Origin: Bacteroides sp.
GTDB taxonomy: Bacteria > Bacteroidota > Bacteroidia > Bacteroidales > Bacteroidaceae
Reading direction: 5' to 3'
NCBI GenBank assembly: GCA_019412865.1
Contig: DXOJ01000540.1
Location: forward strand, 1 to 7,735
DNA length: 7,735 bases
The position numbers and the translations under genes were made by a program. Below are positions 1-6,918 of the stretch, in pieces (the stretch's first letter is position 1; each line of letters starts with the position of its first letter). The notes under the pieces were generated by a model, which was not told the origin of the DNA, searched no databases, and saw only the letters and a list, made by a program, of their open reading frames with translations.

Positions 1-34
1 CATTATTAGTTTACCGAATAAATTAGATAAAACC

Positions 35-1663
35 ATGGATAGAAGAAAGTTTTTAAAAAACACAGGCTGGTCTTTCCTCGGATTGGCAGCTTCAGGCAGT
101 TTGCTGGGTTCTTGCGCAGCTGGAAGCAAAGAAGCAAAAAAGATTATGCCGTCAGCCAGTAACCTCAAAATGTACTGGGGCGACTTACATAACCATTGCA
201 ACATCACATACGGACACGGCGACATGCGCGACGCTTTTGAAGCAGCGAAAGGACAATTGGATTTTGTCAGTGTCACTCCTCATGCCATGTGGCCGGATAT
301 TCCCGGAGCAGATGATCCCCGCCTGAAATGGGTGATCGATTATCACACGGGAGCTTTCAAACGTCTGCGTGAAGGCGGTTATGAGAAGTACGTAAAAATG
401 ACGAATGAATACAATAAAGAAGGTGAGTTCCTTACTTTTGTCGGATACGAGGCCCACAGCATGGAACATGGTGACCATGTTGCATTGAATTATGATCTCG
501 ACGCACCGCTTGTGGAATGTACTTCTATCGAAGACTGGAAACAGAAGGCAAAAGGACACAAAGTATTTATTACTCCACATCACATGGGTTACCAGGGCGG
601 CTATCGCGGTTACAACTGGAAATGCTTTACCGAAGGAGATATTACCCCATTCGTAGAAATGTATTCCCGTCATGGTCTGGCAGAAAGCGATCAGGGAGAT
701 TATCCTTATCTACACGATATGGGTCCGCGCCAATGGGAAGGAACCATTCAATATGGTCTTGAATTAGGCAACAAATTCGGTATCATGGCTTCTACCGACC
801 AACATTCCGGTTATCCGGGAAGCTATGGCGACGGCCGTATCGGTGTCATGGCTCCGTCATTGACTCGCGACGCTATTTGGGAAGCTCTCCGCACCCGCCA
901 TGTATGTGCCGCAACCGGTGATAAAATTATTATCGACTTCCGCCTCAACGACGCTTTCATGGGTGACGTGGTTCGCGGTAACAGCCGCCGTATCTATCTG
1001 AACGTTACAGGTGAAAGCTGTATCGACTATGTAGATATTGTCAAGAACGGACAGATTTTAGCTCGCATGAATGGCCCGTTGACTCCGATTGCCCCGGAAG
1101 GTGATACGGTACGTTGCAAAGTTAAAGTTGATTTTGGTTGGAATCGTGAAGAGAAATACGTACATTGGCAGGGTAAACTGTCCGTGGACAAAGGACAGAT
1201 CCATAGTGTAACTCCTTGTTTCCGTGGCGCAGCGTTCACTTCTCCGCAAGAAGGTGAAACTGAATTCCACACGCATGTCAACCGTATCGTATCCGTTGGC
1301 AACAAGGAAACCGAACTAGATATGTATAGCAGCAAAAATCCGAATACGACTACAGCAGCCATGCAAGCCGTCATTCTGGATGTGGAAATGCCCAAAGACG
1401 GTAAGATCATTGCCGAATTCAATGGCAAGAAGTTTGAACATACGTTGGGCGAGTTGCTCGAAGGTTCACGTTCACACTTCATGATCGGTTGGTTGAGCGA
1501 GGCGATCCTTTTCAATCGTGCTATGCCGGAAAGCTGTTTCACTCTGGAACACTACATGGAAGATAAAGACCCGCAACGTGATACGGACTACTACTATGTA
1601 CGCGTTCGCCAACGTGACGGACAATGGGCTTGGAGTTCACCGATTTGGGCAGAAAGAGTGTGA
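35..1663 (+). CDS. DUF3604 (PHP-like) metal-dependent hydrolase, predicted Tat-like lipoprotein
   Basis: This 542-residue protein resembles the DUF3604 family, whose N-terminal half looks like PHP metal-dependent hydrolases; no exact reaction is known to me. Visible candidate metal ligands are D50, H52 and H54 in a WGDLHNH motif, E139 and H141 (GYEAHS), H182-H183 (TPHH), E208 and H213, and D255 and H257 (STDQHSG). The stretch about 270-300 (SLTRDAIWEALRTRHVCAATG) and the C-terminal YYYVRVRQRDG...AWSSPIW are typical of DUF3604; residues about 310-540 probably form a beta-rich domain. The N-terminus has RRKFLK, like a twin-arginine signal, then a hydrophobic stretch and a lipobox LGSC with C27 as the likely lipidated residue. 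No acidic surface-export signal follows the cysteine, so I infer a periplasm-facing anchor. The ATG at 35 is chosen because it retains this signal. It is the first gene of the visible cluster, 45 bp before the kinase. Family assignment is firm; substrate, possibly a glycosaminoglycan fragment, is inference. Confidence 0.86.
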   Translation: MDRRKFLKNTGWSFLGLAASGSLLGSCAAGSKEAKKIMPSASNLKMYWGDLHNHCNITYGHGDMRDAFEAAKGQLDFVSVTPHAMWPDIPGADDPRLKWVIDYHTGAFKRLREGGYEKYVKMTNEYNKEGEFLTFVGYEAHSMEHGDHVALNYDLDAPLVECTSIEDWKQKAKGHKVFITPHHMGYQGGYRGYNWKCFTEGDITPFVEMYSRHGLAESDQGDYPYLHDMGPRQWEGTIQYGLELGNKFGIMASTDQHSGYPGSYGDGRIGVMAPSLTRDAIWEALRTRHVCAATGDKIIIDFRLNDAFMGDVVRGNSRRIYLNVTGESCIDYVDIVKNGQILARMNGPLTPIAPEGDTVRCKVKVDFGWNREEKYVHWQGKLSVDKGQIHSVTPCFRGAAFTSPQEGETEFHTHVNRIVSVGNKETELDMYSSKNPNTTTAAMQAVILDVEMPKDGKIIAEFNGKKFEHTLGELLEGSRSHFMIGWLSEAILFNRAMPESCFTLEHYMEDKDPQRDTDYYYVRVRQRDGQWAWSSPIWAERV

Positions 1664-1670
1664 TTTTTTT

Positions 1671-1698
1671 AAGTATTAAGTATTATGTATTAAGTATT
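1671..1698. repeat. Four tandem 7-bp units (aagtatt)
   Basis: The units at 1671-1677, 1678-1684 and 1692-1698 are identical (aagtatt); the unit at 1685-1691 differs by one base (atgtatt). The tract follows seven T residues directly after the DUF3604 stop codon and fills most of the 45-bp gap before the kinase. No function is evident. It may be slippage-prone simple DNA or part of a broader heptad pattern seen in two other gaps of this window. Confidence 0.85.
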
Positions 1699-1708
1699 AC
1701 TTGGTGAT

Positions 1709-2650
1709 ATGGAAAAAGAATACGCTATAGGAATTGACCTTGGCGGAACTTCTGTAAAATACGCCCTAATTGATAATGAAGGCGTATTTTACTTTCAAGG
1801 GAAGTTACCGTCGAAAGCCGATGTATCAGCAGAAGCTGTCATCGGACAGTTGGTTACTGCTATCAATGAAGTGAAAGCCTTTGCACAGGAACAAGGCTAC
1901 AAAATCAATGGTATAGGAATCGGTACACCGGGCATCGTAGATTCTACAAACCGCATAGTTCTGGGAGGTGCGGAAAACATCAACGGTTGGGAAAACATAC
2001 ATCTGGCGGACCGCATTGAAAAGGAAACCGGACTCCCGGCTTTATTAGGAAATGATGCCAATCTGATGGGATTAGGAGAAACAATGTATGGAGCCGGACA
2101 GGGAGCCACTCATGTTGTTTTCCTAACAGTAGGAACAGGCATTGGCGGTGCAGTAGTCATCGATGGCAAATTGTTCAACGGTTATGCCAACCGGGGGACA
2201 GAACTGGGGCACGTGCCTCTCATTGCCAATGGCGAACCTTGTGCCTGTGGTTCCGTCGGCTGTCTGGAACATTATGCTTCCACTTCCGCCTTGGTACACC
2301 GTTTCAGTCAACGGATAATAGACGCAGGTATCTCCTACCCGAATGAGGAGATTAATGGAGAACTGATCGTCCGCCTTTACAAACAAGGAGATAAGATTGC
2401 ACAACTATCGCTGGAAGAACACTGTGATTTTCTGGGACATGGAATTGCAGGATTCATTAATATCTTCAGCCCTCAAAAGATTGTGATCGGTGGAGGACTT
2501 TCCGAAGCCGGAGACTTTTATATTCAGAAAGTAAGCGAAAAAGCCCACAGTTACGCCATCCCCGACTGTGCCGTGAATACTCAAATCATAGCTGCCGCTC
2601 TTGGAAACAAGGCCGGAAGTATTGGAGCCGCTTCACTCTTTTTCAAATGA
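1709..2650 (+). CDS. ROK-family sugar kinase (glucokinase / N-acetylglucosamine kinase type)
   Basis: This is a cytoplasmic ATP-dependent sugar kinase of 313 residues, the usual ROK length. The N-terminal phosphate-binding motif is GIDLGGTSVK (8-17). The probable catalytic base is D116 in GNDAN. A second nucleotide-binding segment reads TVGTGIGG (140-147). The sugar and zinc region starts with ELGH (E165, H168), followed by the C-x-C-G-x-x-G-C-x-E pattern with C178, C180, C185 and E187; H168 and the cysteines are the expected zinc ligands. GGGLS (261-265) is a typical late ROK motif. It lacks an N-terminal helix-turn-helix domain, so it is a kinase rather than a NagC/XylR-type repressor. It sits between a DUF3604 lipoprotein and an MFS sugar porter, which fits phosphorylation of a sugar just imported. 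N-acetylglucosamine, glucosamine or glucose are the likely substrates; ROK members cannot be separated reliably by eye. No promoter was seen, so it is probably co-transcribed with its neighbours. Confidence 0.93.
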   Translation: MEKEYAIGIDLGGTSVKYALIDNEGVFYFQGKLPSKADVSAEAVIGQLVTAINEVKAFAQEQGYKINGIGIGTPGIVDSTNRIVLGGAENINGWENIHLADRIEKETGLPALLGNDANLMGLGETMYGAGQGATHVVFLTVGTGIGGAVVIDGKLFNGYANRGTELGHVPLIANGEPCACGSVGCLEHYASTSALVHRFSQRIIDAGISYPNEEINGELIVRLYKQGDKIAQLSLEEHCDFLGHGIAGFINIFSPQKIVIGGGLSEAGDFYIQKVSEKAHSYAIPDCAVNTQIIAAALGNKAGSIGAASLFFK

Positions 2651-2662
2651 AAACAAAAATAA

Positions 2663-2791
2663 ATGATAGTTGATAGCTGATAAATGATAGTTAGTAAATG
2701 AAAGTTATCCCAACATACAAATACTCAATCATCAATTAATTATCAACTTCCATCTATCAGTTATCATTTATCAACTATCAACTATTTAAGA
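2663..2791. repeat. Heptad-periodic long inverted repeat between kinase and transporter
   Basis: Most of the 143-bp gap is built of 7-bp units. The left block (2663-2704) has units such as atgatag, ttgatag and ctgataa; the right block (2729-2791) has the opposite sense, such as tcagtta, tcattta and tcaacta twice in a row. The two blocks pair: 2666-2689 against 2762-2785 matches at 23 of 24 positions, and pairing continues more loosely to 2706 against 2745 (by hand, 34 Watson-Crick pairs, 3 G-U and 4 mismatches in 41), leaving a loop of about 38 bases. In the mRNA this would be a long AU-rich hairpin ending 8 bases before the transporter start. No T tract follows, so it does not look like a simple terminator. 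A role in message stability or translation of the transporter is inference. Confidence 0.85.
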
Positions 2792-2793
2792 TT

Positions 2794-4062
2794 ATGAGAA
2801 AAAATTTAGGGATGCTGGCGCTGATTATGGCGTTCTGGTTTACCATCTCGTTTATCACCAATATTCTAGGCCCACTCATTCCGGATATTATCCACAACTT
2901 CAATCTAAGTGACCTGGCAATGGCGGGATTTATCCCGACTTCTTTCTTCCTGGCCTATGCCATCATGTCTATCCCTGCCGGATTGCTCATCGACCGTTTC
3001 GGTGAAAAGCCGGTATTATTCGGTGGATTTCTGATGCCGTTCATCGGCACCATCCTATTTGCCTGCATGCACACGTATCCGATGTTATTGGCTTCTTCTT
3101 TCATCATCGGACTGGGAATGGCCATGTTACAAACGGTATTGAATCCACTCCAACGTACCGTAGGAGGAGAAGAAAACTATGCATTTATCGCCGAACTGGC
3201 ACAGTTCATGTTTGGCATTGCTTCTTTCCTAAGTCCTCTGGTATATACTTATCTGATTCGTGAACTTGATCCGGCAACATATACAGCAGGTAAGAGTTTC
3301 TTTATCGACCTGTTGGCCGATGTCACTCCACAGGAAATGCCGTGGGTATCTCTTTATTGGGTATTTACAATCCTGCTATTGGTCATGCTGATAGCTGTCG
3401 GTGTATCCCGTTTCCCCAAGATCGAGTTGAAAGAAGACGAGAAAAGCGGGTCTAAAGATTCATATCTGGCTTTATTCAAACAGAAATATGTATGGCTGTT
3501 TTTCCTGGGAATTTTCTGCTATGTAAGTACGGAACAGGGAACTTCAATCTTCATGAGTACCTTCTTGGAACAATATCATGGAGTTAACCCACAAACAGAC
3601 GGTGCACAGGCCGTAAGCTATTTCTGGGGATTGATGACAGCCGGTTGTCTGGTAGGTATGATTCTGCTCAAGTTAATTGACAGTAAACGATTGTTGCAAA
3701 TTTCCGGAATTCTGACGATCATCCTATTATTATCGGCATTATTCGGAAGTAAGGAAGTATCCATGCTTGCTTTCCCTGCTGTTGGATTCAGCATCTCCAT
3801 GATGTATTCCATCGTATTCTCATTGGCACTGAACTCTGCGTCACAGCACCACGGTTCATTCGCAGGTATACTATGCTCGGCAATTGTAGGTGGTGCCGGT
3901 GGTCCGATGATTGTAAGTACACTGGCAGATGCAACATCACTCCGTACGGGTATGCTCTTTATCCTTGTTTTTGTAGGATATATCACCTTTATCGGTTTCT
4001 GGGCATGTCCACTGATTAATAACAAGACTGTTCGTCTGAAAGATTTGTTCAAACAACGCTGA
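2794..4062 (+). CDS. MFS sugar transporter (fucose/glucose permease-like)
   Basis: This 422-residue inner-membrane protein has the length and hydrophobic pattern of a 12-helix major facilitator. Approximate helices are 8-30, 43-65, 72-92, 97-120, 133-155, 186-206, 231-254, 272-293, 299-317, 322-345, 356-377 and 386-406. The loop between helices 2 and 3 carries motif A-like GLLIDRFGEKP (63-73). The N-terminal stretch with NFNLSD and FFLAYAIMSIPAG resembles FucP/glucose-galactose type proton symporters. A charged cytoplasmic loop (about 207-230) separates the halves, and a longer hydrophilic loop (about 155-185) separates helices 5 and 6. Next to a ROK kinase and a periplasmic lyase, it most likely brings mono- or small oligosaccharides made in the periplasm into the cytoplasm. 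The start at 2794 gives a proper first helix; no Shine-Dalgarno is present, as usual in Bacteroides. The exact sugar cannot be read from the sequence. It lies just after a long inverted repeat and 34 bp before the lyase. Confidence 0.92.
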   Translation: MRKNLGMLALIMAFWFTISFITNILGPLIPDIIHNFNLSDLAMAGFIPTSFFLAYAIMSIPAGLLIDRFGEKPVLFGGFLMPFIGTILFACMHTYPMLLASSFIIGLGMAMLQTVLNPLQRTVGGEENYAFIAELAQFMFGIASFLSPLVYTYLIRELDPATYTAGKSFFIDLLADVTPQEMPWVSLYWVFTILLLVMLIAVGVSRFPKIELKEDEKSGSKDSYLALFKQKYVWLFFLGIFCYVSTEQGTSIFMSTFLEQYHGVNPQTDGAQAVSYFWGLMTAGCLVGMILLKLIDSKRLLQISGILTIILLLSALFGSKEVSMLAFPAVGFSISMMYSIVFSLALNSASQHHGSFAGILCSAIVGGAGGPMIVSTLADATSLRTGMLFILVFVGYITFIGFWACPLINNKTVRLKDLFKQR

Positions 4063-4096
4063 ATAACAAAGCGATGAATAATAAAAGCAAAGTTAT

Positions 4097-6718
4097 ATGA
4101 TGAAACAACGAATATCTATTTTTCTCTTGTTCACCCTTCTGCTATTCGCCAATGGATATGCACAAAAAGGAATCATGCGTCTGACTCAACAGACCTTGAT
4201 GCATGAAGTCCGCGAAACGCCTTCGCCTCTGGACGGACAGCATATTACTGTCAATCCCCCACGTTTTATGTGGCCGGATAAGTTCCCGCACCTCGGTGCT
4301 GTATTGGACGGAGTTGAAGAAGAGGACTACAAACCCGAAGTAACCTACCGCATCCGTATTGCACGCGACCCCGAATTCAAATCGGAAGTGATTACCGCCG
4401 AAAGAAAATGGGCCTTTTTCAACCCATTCAAACTCTTTGAAAAAGGGAAATGGTATTGGCAACATGCCTACGTTGACAAAGAAGGAAAAGAAGAATGGTC
4501 ACCTGTTTATCATTTTTATATAGACGAACACATACGTACATTCAACCCTCCTTCTCTACAGGAAGTATTAGCCAAACTGCCCAAGACCCATCCCCGCATC
4601 TTGCTTGATGCCGAAGATTGGGATAATATCATCGAACGGAATAAAAACAATCCGGAGGCACAGGCTTATATCCGAAAAGCCGATAAATGCCTGAACCATC
4701 CGCTGAAACATCTGGAAGAAGAAATTGATACAACCCAGGTTGTCAAGCTGACAAACATTGTTCAATATCGTTCTGCCCTGATTCGGGAAAGTCGTAAGAT
4801 TGTAGACCGTGAAGAAGCAAATATCGAAGCCATGGTACGCGCTTACCTACTAACGAAAGACGAGGTATACTACAAAGAAGGTATAAAGCGTCTTTCCGAA
4901 ATCCTTTCCTGGAAAAGCAGTAAGTACTTTGCTGGAGATTTCAATCGTTCTACTATTTTATCCATGAGTACTTCAGCGTATGATGCGTGGTACAATCTGT
5001 TGACTTCGGATGAGCGAAAACTACTCCTAAGAACGATTCGTGACAATGGAAAGAAGTTCTATCATGAATATGTCAATCACTTGGAAAACCGCATTGCTGA
5101 TAATCATGTCTGGCAAATGACTTTCCGTATCTTGAATATGGCGGCATTTGCTACGTATGGTGAGCTCCCGATAGCTTCCACCTGGGTGGATTATTGCTAC
5201 AATGAATGGGTATCCCGTCTACCGGGTCTCAATGCGGATGGAGGATGGCACAATGGTGATTCCTATTTCCAGGTCAATCTTCGCACATTGATTGAAGTTC
5301 CCGCTTTCTACTCCCGTATCAGTGGATTCGATTTCTTCGCTGATCCGTGGTATAACAACAATGTATTTTACGTCATCTACCAGCAGCCTCCATTCTCAAA
5401 ATTTGCCGGACAAGGCAATTCACATGAGAGCAAGATGAAGCCGAACGGTACACGAGTAGGTTATGCGGATGCCTTGGCACGTGAATGTAATAATCCGTGG
5501 GCGGCCGCTTATGTACGTACCATTCTGCAAAAGGAACCGGATATCATGGAAAAAACTTTCCTCGGAAAATCAGGAGACTTGACCTGGTATCGTTGTACAA
5601 CCAAGAAAGCTCTCCCCAAAGAAGGACATACTCTTGCCGAACTACCCATGGCGAAAGTATTCAATGAAACGGGAATCGGTACGATGAATACCTCTTTGGG
5701 AGATATAGATAAGAATGCCATGTTATCGTTCCGCTCCAGTTCTTATGGTTCCACTTCCCATGCACTGGCCAATCAGAATGCCTTTAATACATTCTATGGA
5801 GGTAAAGCCATTTTTTATAGCAGCGGACATCGTACAGGTTTTACGGACGATCATTGTATGTATTCTTACCGTAACACCCGTGCGCACAATAGCATTTTGG
5901 TAAATGGAATGACTCAAAAGATTGGAACGGAAGGATATGGCTGGATTCCGCGTTGGTATGAAGGAGAAAAAATCGCTTATATGGTAGGAGATGCTTCCAA
6001 TGCTTATGGTAAAGAGACTTCTCCCCTATGGCTGAAACGTGGCGAACTATCCGGTACGCAATATACGCCTGAAAAAGGATGGGATGAGAATAAACTGGAT
6101 ATGTTCCGCCGTCATATCATCCAACTGGGAAGTACCGGAGTTTTCGTGATTTATGATGAACTGGAAGGAAAGGAGGCTGTTACATGGAGTTACCTTTTAC
6201 ATACTGTAGAATTACCGATGGAAATACAGGAACTGCCCAATGAGGTGAAAGTAACCGGAAGGAATAAAGCCGGTGGTATCTCTGTTGCCCATCTTTTCAG
6301 TTCGGCAAAAACGGAACAGGCAATGGTAGATACTTTCTTCTGTGCTCCGACCAACTGGAAAAATGTGACGAATGCACAAGGAAAAGCAGTGAAATATCCT
6401 AATCACTGGCATTTTTCTTCTACAACTGTTCCTTGCAAAACCGCCCGTTTCCTGACTGTGATGGATACACATGGAGATAACCGTCTGGATATGCAGGTAG
6501 TTCGCAAAGGCAATATCATTCAAGTAGGTGACTGGACTATCACTTGCAACCTTACGGAAAAAGGAAAAGCCGCTATTCACGTTAGTAATAAAGTGGAGAA
6601 AGTTTCCTTAAACTACGATCCCGATAAAAAGGAAGGTGCAACGACGGTAACAGATCAGGTGAAAGGGAAACAGGTTAATAAAGTTCTGACAGACTATTTA
6701 CCGGATTTTGAGATTTAA
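4097..6718 (+). CDS. PL15-type heparinase II/III-like exolyase, secreted to the periplasm
   Basis: This 873-residue protein begins with a signal peptide: basic MMKQR, a hydrophobic core and a likely cleavage after NGYA (residue 22). There is no lipobox, so a soluble periplasmic enzyme is expected. Residues about 38-145 look like the DUF4962 N-terminal beta domain; about 155-480 form the helical toroid; about 520-860 are the heparinase II/III-like beta-sandwich. Polysaccharide lyases of this fold cleave uronic-acid bonds by beta-elimination. Candidate catalytic residues are N336-H337 (DNHVWQ), Y390 (DGGWHNGDSY) and H555 (GSTSHALANQ). From memory, these positions coincide with residues reported for the Bacteroides intestinalis exo-heparinase of PL15. 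D584/D585 and H597 (FTDDH, RAHNS) are possible metal or structural sites. The neighbouring sugar porter and kinase support a glycosaminoglycan substrate, heparin/heparan sulfate most likely; alginate or other uronate polymers are the alternative within PL15 and related PL17. Two ATGs in a row (4097, 4100) allow either start. Confidence 0.88.
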   Translation: MMKQRISIFLLFTLLLFANGYAQKGIMRLTQQTLMHEVRETPSPLDGQHITVNPPRFMWPDKFPHLGAVLDGVEEEDYKPEVTYRIRIARDPEFKSEVITAERKWAFFNPFKLFEKGKWYWQHAYVDKEGKEEWSPVYHFYIDEHIRTFNPPSLQEVLAKLPKTHPRILLDAEDWDNIIERNKNNPEAQAYIRKADKCLNHPLKHLEEEIDTTQVVKLTNIVQYRSALIRESRKIVDREEANIEAMVRAYLLTKDEVYYKEGIKRLSEILSWKSSKYFAGDFNRSTILSMSTSAYDAWYNLLTSDERKLLLRTIRDNGKKFYHEYVNHLENRIADNHVWQMTFRILNMAAFATYGELPIASTWVDYCYNEWVSRLPGLNADGGWHNGDSYFQVNLRTLIEVPAFYSRISGFDFFADPWYNNNVFYVIYQQPPFSKFAGQGNSHESKMKPNGTRVGYADALARECNNPWAAAYVRTILQKEPDIMEKTFLGKSGDLTWYRCTTKKALPKEGHTLAELPMAKVFNETGIGTMNTSLGDIDKNAMLSFRSSSYGSTSHALANQNAFNTFYGGKAIFYSSGHRTGFTDDHCMYSYRNTRAHNSILVNGMTQKIGTEGYGWIPRWYEGEKIAYMVGDASNAYGKETSPLWLKRGELSGTQYTPEKGWDENKLDMFRRHIIQLGSTGVFVIYDELEGKEAVTWSYLLHTVELPMEIQELPNEVKVTGRNKAGGISVAHLFSSAKTEQAMVDTFFCAPTNWKNVTNAQGKAVKYPNHWHFSSTTVPCKTARFLTVMDTHGDNRLDMQVVRKGNIIQVGDWTITCNLTEKGKAAIHVSNKVEKVSLNYDPDKKEGATTVTDQVKGKQVNKVLTDYLPDFEI

Positions 6719-6738
6719 TCTCCCCCCCCAAAAAACTG

Positions 6739-6783
6739 TCCCGTTATTCAATCTTCTATAAATTGAATAACGGGATATTTTTT
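6739..6783 (+). terminator. Rho-independent terminator after the lyase gene
   Basis: A perfect 13-bp stem pairs 6740-6752 (cccgttattcaat) with 6762-6774, extended by a T-A pair (6739 with 6775), around a 9-base loop. It is followed by six T residues at 6778-6783. An A6 run (6730-6735) lies upstream and could pair with the T tract. It begins about 20 bases after the lyase stop codon and separates the sugar cluster from the next transcription unit. Confidence 0.93.
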
Positions 6784-6790
6784 ATAGAGG

Positions 6791-6825
6791 ATAAAAGATA
6801 AAAAACAAAGTATAAAGTACATGGT
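6791..6825. repeat. Degenerate 7-bp periodic tract
   Basis: Successive heptads ataaaag, ataaaaa, acaaagt, ataaagt and acatggt resemble each other at several positions. The period is weaker than in the two gaps upstream, and A-rich DNA can give such a pattern by chance. No function is evident; it lies between the terminator and the nfo promoter. Confidence 0.4.
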
Positions 6826-6883
6826 CCTATGAATTACAACCAAGAAGAGTTCTCTCTACAAACATATACTCCTTTAAAAACGT

Positions 6884-6891
6884 TATATTTG
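6884..6891 (+). promoter_or_regulatory. Bacteroidetes-type -7 promoter element for nfo
   Basis: TATATTTG matches the Bacteroides primary-sigma -7 consensus TAnnTTTG exactly. Transcription would start near 6898, giving a leader of about 20 bases before the nfo ATG at 6919. No clear TTTG -33 element was found at the expected distance upstream, so the call rests on the -7 match, its position, and the terminator immediately before it. Confidence 0.65.
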
Positions 6892-6918
6892 CAGAGTAAA
6901 ATAAATTAAGAAAGAACA

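Noticed and set aside
1..34. Promoter for the first gene
   Set aside because: No TAnnTTTG match is present in the 34 bases available; the nearest resemblance (tagtttac) lacks the conserved end. The promoter, if any, lies outside the window.
185..673. Open frame of 162 codons on the minus strand
   Set aside because: It lies wholly opposite the DUF3604 gene, has no recognisable domain, and follows from the codon bias of the real gene. The minus-strand frames at 1027-1542, 3618-4052 and 6212-6580 are rejected for the same reason.
1664..1670. Seven T residues after the DUF3604 stop codon, as a possible terminator tail
   Set aside because: No GC-rich hairpin precedes them; the sequence just upstream is coding and does not pair well, and the next gene follows only 45 bp later in the same direction.
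2651..2793. Internal promoter or riboswitch ahead of the transporter
   Set aside because: No TAnnTTTG element was found, and the sequence is low-complexity heptads rather than a conserved aptamer-like fold.
6722..6729. Run of eight C residues just after the lyase stop, as a phase-variable tract
   Set aside because: It lies outside the coding sequence and before the terminator stem, so length changes would not switch a reading frame.
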